Of a stretch of 64,000 nt of DNA, positions 21,086 through 32,356 are shown one piece after another. The notes beneath the pieces are model-generated. The model ran no database searches. It saw only the letters and a program-made list of their open reading frames with translations, and was not told the DNA's origin. A program made the translations under genes and the position numbers. Source of the DNA: Odontocerum albicorne (taxonomy: Eukaryota; Arthropoda; Insecta; Trichoptera; Odontoceridae). Location of the stretch: assembly GCA_949825065.1 (NCBI GenBank), contig OX463846.1:2063778-2127777 (forward strand). Direction: 5' to 3'. How positions within the stretch are numbered: position 1 is the first letter of the stretch; each line of letters starts with the position of its first letter.

Positions 21086-21189
21086 TTTTAGATCATTCAA
21101 ATTGAACAATAAATAAAACCTTGACTTCAAAGTTGATTTATATAATGGATGGTGTTTGAATTGCTTAAAATTAAGGAAAGTAAATGATG

Positions 21190-21761
21190 TATAGTTGGGA
21201 AAATGTAGAATGGTTCCTGTGACGTTTGAAACGTCATGTCTCAAAGGGATGGGGTAAAATAGTTTTTTTACAAATCGAATAGTTTTTTTATAAACCGAAA
21301 AATTGTTTTTCTCTAAACTGACGCTTTAATACCTAATTATCACTATACTGACTTTCTACTGTATTGTATGATTTGTATCTATCTTTAAATAGACCAAGAC
21401 CCACTATGAATTAATACTAATTACGAACATTTAATTTTAGGTATAAAAAAAATCAAAAATCGAATTATCCTATACCCCATATCTAGCCAATGCAGACTAA
21501 CGTAGTGACTTTTGACGAACGTCACCAAATATTATTTGATTTTAACAAACTGACATATTTTTTGCTAATTTGTAACAAGATGTATTAATTTATCACTATT
21601 GTTAGTTTTATGTAATGTATTTATCTAAATAACTTGCTATTGGAATCGAGGCTTATATTAAAGTTGATAAAATAATTAAAATTACTGAACGTCGTTACAA
21701 GGTTGTATTGGGGCAAATTTGTGAACTGTCATAGGAACCGTGCTACAATTTCTTAAGTATA
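21190..21761. mobile_element. MITE-E copy at 21.2 kb
   Basis: Ends 'tatagttgggaaaatgtaga' and, reverse complemented, 'tatacttaagaaattgtagc'. Interior matches 7132-7702 throughout ('agggatggggtaaaa', 'gttacaaggttgtattgggg'). Independent insertion because flanks differ. Confidence 0.8.
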
Positions 21762-22099
21762 GTGAATGCATTTCAGAGTGACGCATGCAACAAATAATGT
21801 TGCTCTACTTAAGTCATAAATAAGTCATAACTAGACGGAATGATATATTACAGAGTCCGGTTAAGAGATGACATCAGTTTAGATAAAAAAAATATAAACC
21901 TTGAAGAATAATAACATTTTGGCAGACACATCATAACAAAGCTTTACTACGTGAGACAAATATAAATACGAATTATGTAAACGAATGCCCATGACCCGTG
22001 ACATGTGTAATTTAATTATTTATTTTATTTAACATTTAACCCTATAATATCAAATAATAACAAAAAAATTAAATGATTAAGTCTAAACGCTTATAGATA
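21762..22099. other. No feature recognised
   Basis: AT-rich spacer between MITE-E and LINE-L. Confidence 0.35.
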
Positions 22100-22770
22100 T
22101 AATTAATGAAGCCGGTGTGAGGCTGGGGCTGAACATGAACGTGAGTTAAACTTAGTTCATGGTGTTCATGGTTTACGCAGGAGCACGTCTTACATTGAAC
22201 GGTGCTGATATAGAAAGAGTGGAACTATTTAAATACCTCGGAAGTATCCTAGTGGAAGACCTCGATCCAGAAACCGAAGTCAAGTGCACAATTGAATCGT
22301 CTCGTGTGGCTTTTAATAAAATGAGAAGCGTATTCTGCGATGATAATCTAACATTGAAACTTCGACAACGGTTAGTCAAATGCTACGTTTGGTCAGTGTT
22401 ATTGCAAAGAGTGGAATCATGGACCCTCAAAGTTGGCAGTATGAACAGACAGGAAGCATTCGACATGAGGATGCACCGGAGAATGCTACGGATACCCTGG
22501 ACGGATATGGTCAGCAGCACAAGGGTTCTTCAAAGATTCAAAGTTGATAGAGAGTTGCTGACTAATATTAAACTCCGAAAGGTGTCCTAGTTGGGTAATG
22601 TACTTGGGCAAAACACAAATTACTGCACCTGATCATCTAAGGCAAAATAGAGGGTCGAATATTGGTGTAAGGAGCGTCGGGGATCTTTTTCGGGCTGACG
22701 GGGACAAAGATGTCTACTTTCAGGTGATATTCAACGTTGGGGGGACCTGACATGACACTGGGAAGAATAA
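22100..22770 (+). pseudogene. LINE-L (L2-like) reverse transcriptase, C-terminal third
   Basis: Plus frame of 143 codons starting in the thumb-side region: LTLNGADIERVELFKYLGSI, DPETEVKCTIESSRVAFNKM, LRQRLVKCYVWSVLLQRVES and MRMHRRMLRIPWTDMVSSTR. After a frameshift near 22590, 'caaaatagagggtcg' and 'ggagcgtcggggatcttttt' encode the GVRSVGDLF tail, ending as at 13609 and followed by a GAAGAA-like end. The polymerase YxDD box would lie upstream and is absent. Longest LINE-L copy here. Confidence 0.85.
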
Positions 22771-22779
22771 GAAACATAG

Positions 22780-23090
22780 CATAATAATAATAGAAAGAAT
22801 GCTTCTTATGCCTACAAAGTTTATTAGGGAATTTAATTCTCAATTTATTCACCGGGATGTGGAAGATATTAGAAAATTCATTCAACAAAGTCATTCCGTG
22901 TGCGAGTGGTGATGCTCTTAATAGCCCAGTTTGTGAATATTACAACGAAAACAATAATAATTCACAATGGCGTGAAAATTGTGTGGTACATTTAACAAAA
23001 GTTTGTGAATCAACAATGGGTTTGCTATTTTTACTGTTAACAATTTTAATATGTATAAACGTGTGCGTAGATCTGTTCTAACGCTTAAGG
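22780..23090 (+). other. Unidentified dispersed sequence sharing the satellite monomer
   Basis: 'aaaattcattcaacaaagtc' 'attccgtgtgcgagtggtga' matches the reverse complement of the 188-bp satellite ('aaaattcattcaacaagatc' 'attccgtttgcgagtagtga'). A 74-codon frame (22857-23081) ends in a hydrophobic run, MGLLFLLLTILICINVCVDL, which may be chance. I cannot assign a family. Confidence 0.5.
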
Positions 23091-23355
23091 AGTAATATCC
23101 AAATAAACCAATTAGAAGAAATGTAAGATAGAACCATGGATAAAACCTATACTACTTGTAAGCTGAAATCTGTTTTGTAATCGCTCAACTATCAGAGAAT
23201 TATGGATTCCAGTCAGGATCCAAATAATTAAATCGTACTCTAATCTACTGCAAATCAGTGACTTATAAAGTGATGTCATAACAGCGCTACAACCAAATGT
23301 TCAATATACTCTTATCACAAATTCTAAAACTATATTGGCAGACAACATACTATAT

Positions 23356-23582
23356 GGGATGGGAGAAGAGGAAATGCCTAACAAAGTACTCTTCTCCAAG
23401 CCCCAAGGAAGACGTAGCGTGGGTAGACCGAGGCTTAGGTGGATGGATGGGGTGCAGAATGATGCAAACGTGATTGGCATCAGGGGCTGGAGGAGTGCAT
23501 CCCAGGATAGGGGGGAATGGCAGCGACTGCTGGAGGAGGCCGGGGCCCACAATGGGCTGTAGCGCCATTGATGATGATGATG
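23356..23582 (+). mobile_element. LINE-G 3' end with 16-bp target duplication
   Basis: Encodes GEEEMPNKVLFSKPQGRRSV, GRPRLRWMDGVQNDAN and ends EEAGAHNGL, stop, then GATGATGATGATG tail. Flanked by 'agacaacatactatat' at 23340-23355 and 23583-23598. 5'-truncated insertion by target-primed reverse transcription; no polymerase domain remains. Confidence 0.9.
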
Positions 23583-23599
23583 AGACAACATACTATATA

Positions 23600-23790
23600 C
23601 TCTCAATATGATAACTTAATTTTACTCGTACAATCTCTGCTCTTTCCGATTCTGGACTATGCACGTGGAGCTAATGACTGATGAAATCATAAATGATGAA
23701 TGAAAGAGTATATAGTACAAGTGCAAGGTGTACTGGGCAGAGGTAGACCGAGGGAAACGTGGCTGGTTCAAGTTTAAATACTTGAAATTG
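23600..23790 (+). mobile_element. Mixed LINE fragments (CR1/L2-like piece and LINE-P piece)
   Basis: 'caatctctgctctttccgat' 'tctggactatgcacg' reads QSLLFPILDYA, the motif preceding the C-terminal region of CR1/L2 proteins. It joins LINE-P-like 'ggcagaggtagaccgaggga' 'aacgtggctggttcaa' (G-R-G-R-P-R-x-T-W). Confidence 0.55.
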
Positions 23791-23897
23791 AATGTTTATT
23801 TGAGTATTGTAATTTTAAATAAATAAATACTGTTGAAATGTTTAAACTATACATCTTTCTCTCTAGTATAATATTATGTATAATATAACATACGTAT

Positions 23898-24479
23898 CAT
23901 CATCATCATCATCATCATCATCAATGGCGCTACAGCCCATTGTGGGCCCCGGCCTCCTCCAGCAGTCGCTGCCATTCCCCCCTATCCTGGGATGCACTCC
24001 TCCAGCCCCTGATGCCAATCACGTTTGCATCATTCTGCACCCCATCCATCCACCTAAGCCTCGGTCTACCCACGCTACGTCTTCCTTGGGGCTTGGAGAA
24101 GAGTACTTTGTTAGGCATTTCCTCTTCTCCCATTCTTGCTACATGCCCCGCCCAACGTAGCCTCCCAATTTTGATGTATTTTATGATGTTGGGCTCTTTG
24201 TATATGCTGTATAACTCCTCATTATATCTCACTCTCCAAGATCCATTTTCCTGTATGGGTCCGAATATTTTTCTGAGTATTTTTCTTTCAAATATTAGAA
24301 GGGAAGATTCGTTCTTCTTACTCAATACCCAGCATTCAGACCCATATGTGAGGACAGGTCGTAGCAGTGTCTTGTAAATGGTAAGTTTTGTCCTTCTGGA
24401 CAACAACCGAGATATAAGATGTTTTCTCAGACCAAAGAAGCATCTATTTGCCATGAATATTCGACGTTTAATCTACGTT
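23898..24479 (-). pseudogene. LINE-G reverse transcriptase C-terminus with 14-bp target duplication
   Basis: Open for 174 codons on the minus strand: ANRCFFGLRKHLISRLLSRR, KLTIYKTLLRPVLTYGSECW, LLIFERKILRKIFGPIQENG, RRLRWAGHVARMGEEEMPNK (approximately), then the same end as the plus copy at 23356 and a (GAT)8-like tail. Flanked by 'tataacatacgtat' at 23884-23897 and 24480-24493. The frame has no internal stop although it starts 5'-truncated, so the insertion is young. Polymerase and endonuclease domains are missing. Confidence 0.9.
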
Positions 24480-24809
24480 TATAACATACGTATACACGTT
24501 AGAAATTCTTACATCTGTCAAGGATTGTCAATATTGCGTAATGTTGGCAGTCTTGGTAGTTACTTGCGAGTAGGAAGAATTGAAACTATGTGAAACTGTA
24601 GATGTTTTTTTATATAATTAAATAGACCTTCTTGAAATAGTTCATAAGTGAACGTCAGTAAATATTCGATTGCGTTCGACAGAAAGTCTGCTTTGATATT
24701 TTTTCTTCCTGGCAATACAGAGTGTACACCACTACTTATTTCGTTTGACGTAATATTTAAGTATGTAATTTGACAAACCATTAGTTTTAAATATTTTCAA
24801 ACTTGCATT

Positions 24810-25350
24810 GTACGATGTAACACTTTCGTCTACAGTACAACCTGGTGGGTTTATTGTTACGTGGCAATCTCTTACAATCAACCAGAAAAATGTATGAGAG
24901 ACTTTAAGTGGAAACCAGATCGGAACCCTTTTTAACCTCTTCAGACCTGAATTAATTCTAAGATTAAAAAAAATGCTCTTGCTTGTGAGTGTATTATTTC
25001 CATTAAATGCAACATTATGTCGTATTAGTTAAGATAGATGGCGCTCAAAACGTTTAAGTCCAAAATACTTTAATTTCTTATCAGAAAATATAAATGTACC
25101 ACAAAGCTATTTACAAAGTGCCCATGAACTCTTTATCCATTACAATGGACACCAGGTCTAAAGACGACAGGTCTTAAGAGGTTAAAAAAATTATAACAAC
25201 GTTAATCGGACCTGCGACCCAGGATCTGAACTCTTTGTCCATTACAATGGACGACAGGTCTAAAGAAGTTAAAAAATTATAACAACGCTAATCGGACCTG
25301 CGACCCAGGTTCTGAAGATGGACGTTTTACTAAGGCCACTGAGGTCATTT
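24810..25350 (-). mobile_element. SINE-A split by pB-type MITE, with internal duplication
   Basis: Tail on plus: 'ctacagtacaacctggtggg', 'tggcaatctcttacaatcaa'; head near 25300-25350: 'ctgcgacccaggttctgaag' and 'aaggccactgaggtca'. Between them lies a TTAA MITE. About 85-90 bp containing 'aatcggacctgcgacccagg' is tandemly duplicated (about 25200 and 25287). Confidence 0.65.
24932..25185. mobile_element. Second piggyBac-type MITE family (254 bp)
   Basis: TTAA-bounded with ends 'ttaacctcttcagacctg' and, reverse complemented, 'ttaacctcttaagacctg'. It is shorter and its interior differs from the other pB-MITEs. Confidence 0.7.
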
Positions 25351-25629
25351 TTATTTACTATTTAACAGGCAATTTACGTTAAATATTGTCCTGACTTAGA
25401 TCATTAGTTATTTTTCACAAGGCTTTATTTGTATTAGGAAATAAAAGTTTGCCTTGAGAAAGATTAATGAGATGCCATATGTAATATATTACATAAAAAT
25501 CTTTTATCCCATTGTATTCTTGTTATTCAGTTAAACAGGAAAATATTTGTTGATATTTATTTCAATAAATACAATTTTGAATGGATGACTTCAAAATATA
25601 ATTTCATACAATAAACCTTTATTTTTATT
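25351..25629. other. No feature recognised
   Basis: AT-rich spacer. Confidence 0.35.
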
Positions 25630-26235
25630 ATATAGAACCCCAGATATGTGGTTAGCTTCGCATATCGAGAGAGTTCGGTGTCTATCCATGGCTATATTCT
25701 ACTCAGTTTCTGCTGGGCATGCTCGGGTATAACTCCTTGAGCGTAAGAAGAGATCTGCGTCTCCTGGTATACGTTGTCAAACTCGTTCGAGGAGTTGTGA
25801 GCTGTCCAACATTACTACAAAGATTATTAGCGTTAAATGTTCCTAACAATTACACTAGACTGCGCCCGGCAAGAACTGTTCTCAATAACATACTCAAGAA
25901 CGGGTCTTCCAGCCGCTATGCCTGTTGCAAGGGCCTTAACTCTTCTGAACGGGACTGCTTCGGATATTGACATATTTCATATCACATTACCAAAAGCAAA
26001 AGTAAATTTTCTCTTTAGATTGAGCGCGTTAGAAAACACTCAGCAACATACTTAAGTGACTGCGAATATATGTGTATCATATGCTTGTGTGTATATACTA
26101 GTATGTATGCATATGCATTCTTTTTTATTTTATATAATTTAAAAAAAAATTTCTATGTAATTTTTCTTGTTTTTTAATGTCTTGTATTTTTCAAAGTAAT
26201 TGGACTAAGCCTGTTTTGAAAAAAAAAAAAAAATA
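25630..26235 (+). pseudogene. LINE-J (Jockey-like) reverse transcriptase C-terminus and 3' UTR
   Basis: Plus frame LGYNSLSVRRDLRLLVYVVK, LVRGVVSCPTLLQRLLALNV and PNNYTRLRPARTVL. After a frameshift the sequence continues as the ...RALTLLNGTASDIDIFHITL frame. The motif order is the usual C-terminal tail of insect Jockey/CR1 LINE proteins. 3' UTR from about 26060 to an (A)n end after 'ctaagcctgttttgaaaa'. 5'-truncated. Confidence 0.8.
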
Positions 26236-26239
26236 ACCG

Positions 26240-26330
26240 TGACTAGAAATGAACAATATGGCGTATTCCGTGAGTAAGTGTTGCCTGGAGATTGCAGGTT
26301 CGATTTTTTTAGAAATTTTCTAGATTACAT
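26240..26330 (+). repeat. SINE-A head remnant
   Basis: 'ttgcctggagattgcaggtt' followed by 'cgatttttttag' resembles the SINE-A B box and T-rich junction. The rest is missing. Confidence 0.4.
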
Positions 26331-26429
26331 TCTACTTGCAATACAGCTACTAGTCTAATGTATGGTTACCATAAATAATATCACTCAAGTCCATTTGAAG
26401 TCTACTTTGACTCAAGTGTCGCGAAAGGG

Positions 26430-26605
26430 TTGATTTTAAACTTTGTGTGTGATATATTGTGGTATGAATGTTTTGGTCTGTCTGAAGTGATGAAGTGTGA
26501 GGAGTTTGATTTCGCGTGATGTATACATATATAATCGAGTGTCACTGTTTGTCAGGTTGATGAGAATGAGTAACGGGGTTTAATATAAACAAAAATCGGA
26601 TACAT
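26430..26605 (+). mobile_element. LINE-I 3' fragment
   Basis: 'gtgtgaggagtttgatttcg' and 'gtgtcactgtttgtcaggtt' match the reverse complement of 8740-8900. Truncated by element D. Confidence 0.65.
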
Positions 26606-27267
26606 AGTGTTATGGCCTTTTGCAACGAAAACACTTTTAGAATTTCAACTGTGTAATTTTATTTGTATAATGGTTGAATTACATTGAAGTACAATATTAA
26701 CAGTATTTATAGAAGTAATAATAACGATGATGTTAACATCGTAGTGGCTTTAAGAATAATGAAAGCTGCCTCTGATATGACGTCCTATTTAAAGCAAAGA
26801 TAACCATACGCACGCTTCGATAGATTAAAAAGGAATGTTTCGGGTATGTTATCTTTGCCCTTAAGGTCAAATCGATATCAGGCGATTTATTTCGTTCGCA
26901 GTTTTCTTCTATTTAGTGATACCGAATCTTTATTGAATTTGGATAGATAACCGCCAACAAGATAATAAATTTAAATATAATACATTGAGTTAAGTTGATA
27001 TACATGTGATAACACATATATTTATAGGTTCTAGATTACATAGTACAGATATGGTTGACATTGGTTTAGTATGATATATTGGAAGTGGATAAGAGTATAT
27101 GATAAGATAATATTGGTAGGGATACATTACGACATTGATAAGCTTAACATTGGTGTGCACGATAACTTATAATAATTAAAGGAAGTGGATAAGTGTATGG
27201 TATATGATAAAATTAGCATATTAACATTGGCAGATATACATTACAACAGAAAGGATACATTGAAAGT

Positions 27268-27420
27268 CAAAAAAATCGTAGAATTTGTATGAGAAGGTGA
27301 ATGGATGTAGAGGACGCTAAGAGTATGTATTGAGATAGAAAAATCTGGCGTTCGGTCCGTTTTGTTTACTGCGACAGGGAAATAACGCAATCGTTTATAT
27401 GCATGGATACATATTCACGT
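27268..27420 (+). mobile_element. LINE-P 3' tail inside element D
   Basis: 'aagtcaaaaaaatcgtagaa', 'tgtatgagaaggtgaatgga' and 'ctgcgacagggaaataacgc' are the LINE-P tail. Confidence 0.65.
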
Positions 27421-27469
27421 AATCTCGTCGTCAATATTTTACGAATATGTAGTAAATATTTCACAAATA

Positions 27470-27590
27470 AAACTATTATCACATAAGTAAATTTCTCCGG
27501 AATACAAAAAGTATCGAACCCGCAACTTCTTCGAGTAGGTGTGTTGACAAGCATCTTATCCACCATGCCATGAAGGTCGTCAATACTTCA
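27470..27590 (-). repeat. SINE-A tRNA-like head inside element D
   Basis: On the minus strand 'cttcatggcatggtggataa' 'gatgcttgtcaacacacc' and 'gttgcgggttcgatac' are the A-box and B-box parts of the SINE-A head. Body missing. Confidence 0.6.
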
Positions 27591-27629
27591 CAAATAAATT
27601 GGTGAAGTTAATATGTGACGTGTGGAAAA

Positions 27630-27880
27630 GATTTGTGTGAGCTCGTGAGTGTGGGTCTCTTTTTGTAGTTTTAATTTTGTTTGTTTATATTTGTATGTCT
27701 GTATATTTTTATGATTGTGTGCGGTATATTATGGGATGAACATTTTTGGTATTTCTGTAGTGATGATGTGTGAGGAGTTTGATTTCGCACGATGTTTCCA
27801 GTTGTAATTGAGTGTCACTGTTTGTCAGGTTGATGAGAATGTGCAATGGGGTTTTGTTTTTTGTGTAAGGTTGAAGTCCT
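27630..27880 (+). mobile_element. LINE-I 3' fragment inside element D
   Basis: 'gatgtgtgaggagtttgatt' and 'ttgagtgtcactgtttgtca' match LINE-I at 8740-8900 (minus). Confidence 0.7.
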
Positions 27881-28869
27881 TCGTATAAAATTTTGAAAAC
27901 AATGTGATGCTCCTGAGAATGGTTGGATACCTTTGAATGAAAAAAAAGAATATTTTTTCTGAGTTCTCTGAACACTTAATAACAAATGCCCACTTTTTCC
28001 ACACCTAATAAACATAAAACTATTAAATACACATATTACACAATAAAGCATTTAAAAACCATCAAAATATACATATATGAGGCAAATAAACAATACAAAA
28101 ATATCACAAATAATTAATTAAATCTATCCCCTTCTTCGCTTCTAACTCTATTTCCCCTTAGAACCATAAACAACAAATAATATGGACACTTTAGCTTTAT
28201 TTTACCATATACAACACACATAAAGATGTATTTAACACATACTTCAGTGTAATGTTTCCTTACCAATGTTAATCTTATCATATACTCTGTTATCCACATA
28301 TAAATATTATCAGTAATCATGCAAACCAATGTGCTTATCAATGTTAACCATATCATGTTCAATGTTATCTACATCCAATAAATATTATAATTTATCAATG
28401 TTAACCATATCATGTACTATGTTATGTACATCCAATAAATATAAGTGTTATCACGTGTATGTCAAACTTAACTCAATGGATTTTGTTTAAATTTATTATC
28501 TGTTGGAATTATCAGGAGCTGCTTACTTCAATAAAGATTTCATATCACTAAATGGAAGTAAAAAGCAAACGAGGCATCCCAAATAATCGCCTGATATCGA
28601 TTTGACCTTAAGGGCAACGATAACATACCCGACAAATTCCTTCTTAAATATCTAAGGGTCGTGCGTACGTTCTCTTCGCTTTAAATAAGACGTCATATCA
28701 GAGGCAGCAATCATTATTCTTAAAGCCACTACGATGTTTACTTCATCGTTATTATTACTTCCACAATACTGTTAAAATTATACTTTAATGTAATTCAACG
28801 ATTATACAAATAAAATTACACAGTTGAAATTCTAAAAGTGTTTTCGTTTGCAAAAGGCCATAACATCAG

Positions 28870-29615
28870 TTCTTGTCAACAAGTGTTGAAATGCAGTGTG
28901 ATATGTAAAAAATAAAGTGGTAGAAATAAAACGAAGTGAAGATGTTTTAATTTTATATTAGTTTTGTAACATAAATATTTTTACCCTTGAACGTGTAACG
29001 AAAAAGCATTTAGGAAACACTGCTCTAATTTATGCTTTTGCAACGCATGTATCAAAAATTGGACACTCGAGTAAATATTGGCAAACGACATTCAATGAAT
29101 TGAAATAGTATTCATCGTTAAATTATAATCTACAAATCGAGGACACAAAAATGAAAAAAAAAATTTTGCACACATATGCGATGGTAAAGAAAGGTTTCGA
29201 GTTTGCGTAATATTATATTAAGATATAAAACTCAATACGCTGAACTTTACTTCGATAATTCGTAACGTTATCGGTACTTCCTCGAATGTGAAATTTCAGT
29301 TTCGCAAAGCATTATATTATTTAGAAAGAGTCTGCAGCCGATGCATGGACTATGTATCCATAAACATAAACAATGTTGCTTCATGTTTACAGCAGGTAGT
29401 TTCAGGATTTGCCCCACTTCGCATACATTTATTTAATGCTGAGAAAATACAAACTTTTACTTTAGACCGTTTAACTTTAAATCGATTTATTGCACCTTAT
29501 ATTTATTGATTAATGGCTTACCTAACCAGGTTAAACCCAATTTCATACGAAGTTTAAAGACAAAATCAGGAAAAAATAAAATACAAACTCAACAAACCTT
29601 ATATTTACATTTTAT
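28870..29615. other. No gene recognised; possible LINE tail near 29470-29570
   Basis: A 73-codon plus frame at 29288-29509 and the following 'aatggcttacctaaccaggt' could be a degraded LINE C-terminus (LPNQVK-like), but the match is too short to assign. Confidence 0.3.
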
Positions 29616-29617
29616 TT

Positions 29618-30160
29618 GTAGTTAAGGCATTAACATTGTAGAGGTTTAAATATATTGTAATTTGTTGTTTATAGTTAAGGCATTAACGTTGTGGAGGTTT
29701 AAAAACATTGTAATTTATTTTTATCAAACACTGTTTATTCCACTTTTTTTGTAACGGTATAACCCTATCGGTTTCAAGGCTTTCACCTCATCTTCAAGGG
29801 AGCACAAACAAGACTTAATTCTGTTCGAACTGGTACCAATAAACACGCTTCAACGGTTGGAGGCTGAGGGGTGAGGGAGGCATGGGACGATTTTGGCCAA
29901 GAGCGGAGAGATTTTCGGGATATAACTGTTCACCAGATGTTCGGATCGATGTACAGACTTAGAAATTTCTAGGGCCTCTAATCTGTCCAATTTATTTCCG
30001 TTACTACTGATATGTAAGAATTTGGCATCATCGATAGAAAAAGTAAGAATTTATTCTTGTTTGTGCTCCCCTGAAGATGAAGTGAAAACCTTGAAACCGG
30101 TAGGGTTATACCGTTACAAAAAAGTGGAATAAACAGTGTTTGATAAAAATAAATTGCAAT
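29618..30160. mobile_element. Foldback-F copy 1 (long loop)
   Basis: Left arm 'atcaaacactgtttattcca' 'ctttttttgtaacggtataa' 'ccctatcggtttcaaggctt'; right arm is the inverse ('cttgaaaccggtagggttat', 'gtggaataaacagtgtttga'). A unique ~220-bp loop (29820-30045) separates them. The outer sequence 'gttaaggcattaac' is itself duplicated at the left edge. Confidence 0.8.
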
Positions 30161-30164
30161 ATTG

Positions 30165-30350
30165 TAATTTGTTTTATCAAACACTGTTTATTCCAATTTT
30201 TGAAACAGTATTACCCTAACGGTTTCAAAGCTTTCACATAATCATCAGGGGAGCACATACAAGACTTGTTTGTCCTCTCCCGATGATGAGGTGTAAGCCT
30301 TGAAACCGGTAGGGTTATACCGTTAAACTGGAATATACAGTGTTTGATAA
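30165..30350. mobile_element. Foldback-F copy 2 (hairpin, short loop)
   Basis: Arms of about 85 bp around 'acaagacttgtttgt' with near-complete complementarity: 'tttatcaaacactgtttatt' against 'atatacagtgtttgataaaa'. Adjacent to copy 1 in tandem. Confidence 0.85.
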
Positions 30351-30429
30351 AACAAATGGCAAAATCTTATATTTATTTATTTAAAGCTTACAAAAAGTAA
30401 AACAAAATAAATATGTACATATTTTATTT

Positions 30430-30840
30430 ACTTATTTTACAGATGACAAGAAATATACATAATTTGCGAAAAAAACAACAGGTAATTTAATTTGGACACA
30501 CAATTTAAATGGATCTGGGTTTGTTGCCTTTCATTTGTCGTGTCCCCAGTAAACTAGGCTTTTGCCTGTATCTCACTGAGGACATGTATAATGAAAAAAA
30601 TCATCGATATTTCTATCCAATTTTTTATTATATAAAACTCCGTTGCACATTCTCATCAACCTGACAAACAGTGACACTCAATTACAGATGAATATATCAC
30701 GCGAATCAAACTCCTCACACTTCATCACTGCAGACAGACCAAAACATCCCACAATATACCGTACATAATCATAAAAAAACAATAAAAACACAACACTCAA
30801 GAGCTCACACAAACCTTTGCTACAAGTTATTTGTCTTGCA
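30430..30840 (-). mobile_element. LINE-I 3' fragment
   Basis: 'gatgacaagaaatatacata', 'cctttcatttgtcgtgtccc', 'cagtaaactaggcttttgcc' and 'aacctgacaaacagtgacac' match 8574-8935. Extends further right ('gagctcacacaaacctt') than the copy inside the mariner. Confidence 0.75.
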
Positions 30841-31179
30841 AGTACAAGCATTCAAACTTCTGTCGCAATAACAACTACGCTCCGATCGACTGTCTAAATT
30901 GTTTTCCTCCTTTTGTCTTTATTGAATTCGGCACCCCATTGTATGTTATGGGAGCCAAATGGGCAAAAAAAGTTTTTACTCTAGGGATGGTGAAAATTTA
31001 ATCAGCTTCGACGATATTTACGATCCCTGGAGTAAGAACATCTCATTTAAGTCTTTACGATATGCAATTATATGAGTCAACATCTTATGCAAATTTGTCG
31101 AAGTTTCCTTTAATAAGTGAGTCACGTTGTTTCATTCCACTTTAAAATTGTGAGGAAACGACGTCTGAAATTTTGAGTC
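30841..31179. other. No feature recognised
   Basis: Single-copy-looking sequence before the minisatellite. In the gene model it would be intron or upstream region of the exon at 32357. Confidence 0.35.
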
Positions 31180-32313
31180 AGACAAAATATAAACTGACAT
31201 GTCTTGTGAGGCAGACAAAATATAAACTGATATATCTTGTGAGAATGACAAAATATAAACTGATATGTCTTGTGAGAATGACAAAATATAAACTGATATA
31301 TCTTGTGAGAATGACAAAATATAAACTTATATGTCTTGTGAGAATGAGAAAATATAAACTGATATATCTTGTGAGAATGAGAAAATATAAACTGATATAT
31401 CTTGTGATAATGAGAAAATATAAACTGATATGTCCTGTGAGAATGACAAAATATAAACTGACATGTCTTGTGATAATGAGAAAATATAAACTGATATGTC
31501 TTGTGAGAATGACAAAATATAAACTGACATGTCTTGTGAGAATGACAAAATATAAACTGATATATCTTGTGAGAATGACAAAATATAAACTGACATATCT
31601 TGTGAGAATGACAAAATATAAACTGATATATCTTGTGAGAATGACAAAATATAAACTGATATATCTTGTGAGAATGACAAAATATAAACTGATATATCTT
31701 GTGAGAATGACAAAATATAAACTGACATATCTTGTGAGAATGACAAAATATAAACTGATATATCTTGTGAGAATGACAAAATATAAACTGATATATCTTG
31801 TGAGAATGACAAAATATAAACTGACATGTCTTGTGAGAATGACAAAATATAAACTGATATATCTTGTGAAAATGGCAAAATATAAACTGACATATCTTGT
31901 GAGAATGACAAAATATAAACTGACATATCTTGTGAGAATGACAAAATATAAACTGATATATCTTGTGAGAATGACAAAATATAAACTGATATATCTTGTG
32001 ATAATGACAAAATATAAACTGACATGTCTTGTGAGAATGACAAAATATAAACTGATATATCTTGTGAGAATGACAAAATATAAACTGATATATCTTGTGA
32101 GAATGACAAAATATAAACTGATATATCTTGTGAGAATGACAAAATATAAACTGATATGTCTTGTGAGAATGACAAAATATAAACTGATATATCTTGTGAG
32201 AATGACAAAATATAAACTGATATATCTTGTGAGAATGACAAAATATAAACTGATATATCTTGTGAGAATGACAAAATATAAACTGATATGTCTTGTGAGA
32301 ATGAAATATTTAA
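31180..32313. repeat. 33-bp minisatellite, about 34 copies
   Basis: Unit 'tgatatatcttgtgagaatg' + 'acaaaatataaac'; variation is mainly c/t and a/g changes (gacatgtctt, gagaaaatat). The 33-bp length keeps three frames open at once (up to 456 codons on minus), so the open frames reflect period and composition, not genes. It ends only 43 bp before a splice acceptor. Confidence 0.97.
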
Positions 32314-32334
32314 TATTTAAATCACTAAAAAGCA

Positions 32335-32356
32335 CTTTTATTTCTTTTTGTTTCAG
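32335..32356 (+). promoter_or_regulatory. Candidate 3' splice site
   Basis: Pyrimidine-rich 'cttttatttctttttgtttcag' (22 nt) ends in AG directly before the 5'UTR of the exon. Upstream 'tttaaatcactaaaaagc' offers a branch-point-like ctaaa. Confidence 0.6.

Larger units (their letters stand above)
26609..28868. mobile_element. Element D: DNA transposon-like with ~600-bp inverted arms
   Basis: The left end 'gttatggccttttgcaacga' and the reverse complement of the right end 'gttatggccttttgcaaacg' start arms that match, with gaps, for several hundred bp (for example 'ggtcaaatcgatatcaggcg' and 'gttaacattgataag'-type subterminal repeats). The loop, about 27250-28100, holds LINE-P, SINE-A and LINE-I debris. 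No transposase seen. A one-arm copy is at 36119-36750. Confidence 0.75.

Noticed and set aside
22857..23081. Small membrane protein gene with hydrophobic C-terminus
   Set aside because: Overlaps the dispersed satellite-related sequence. No splice sites or homologues are recognisable, so it is described but not called as a gene.
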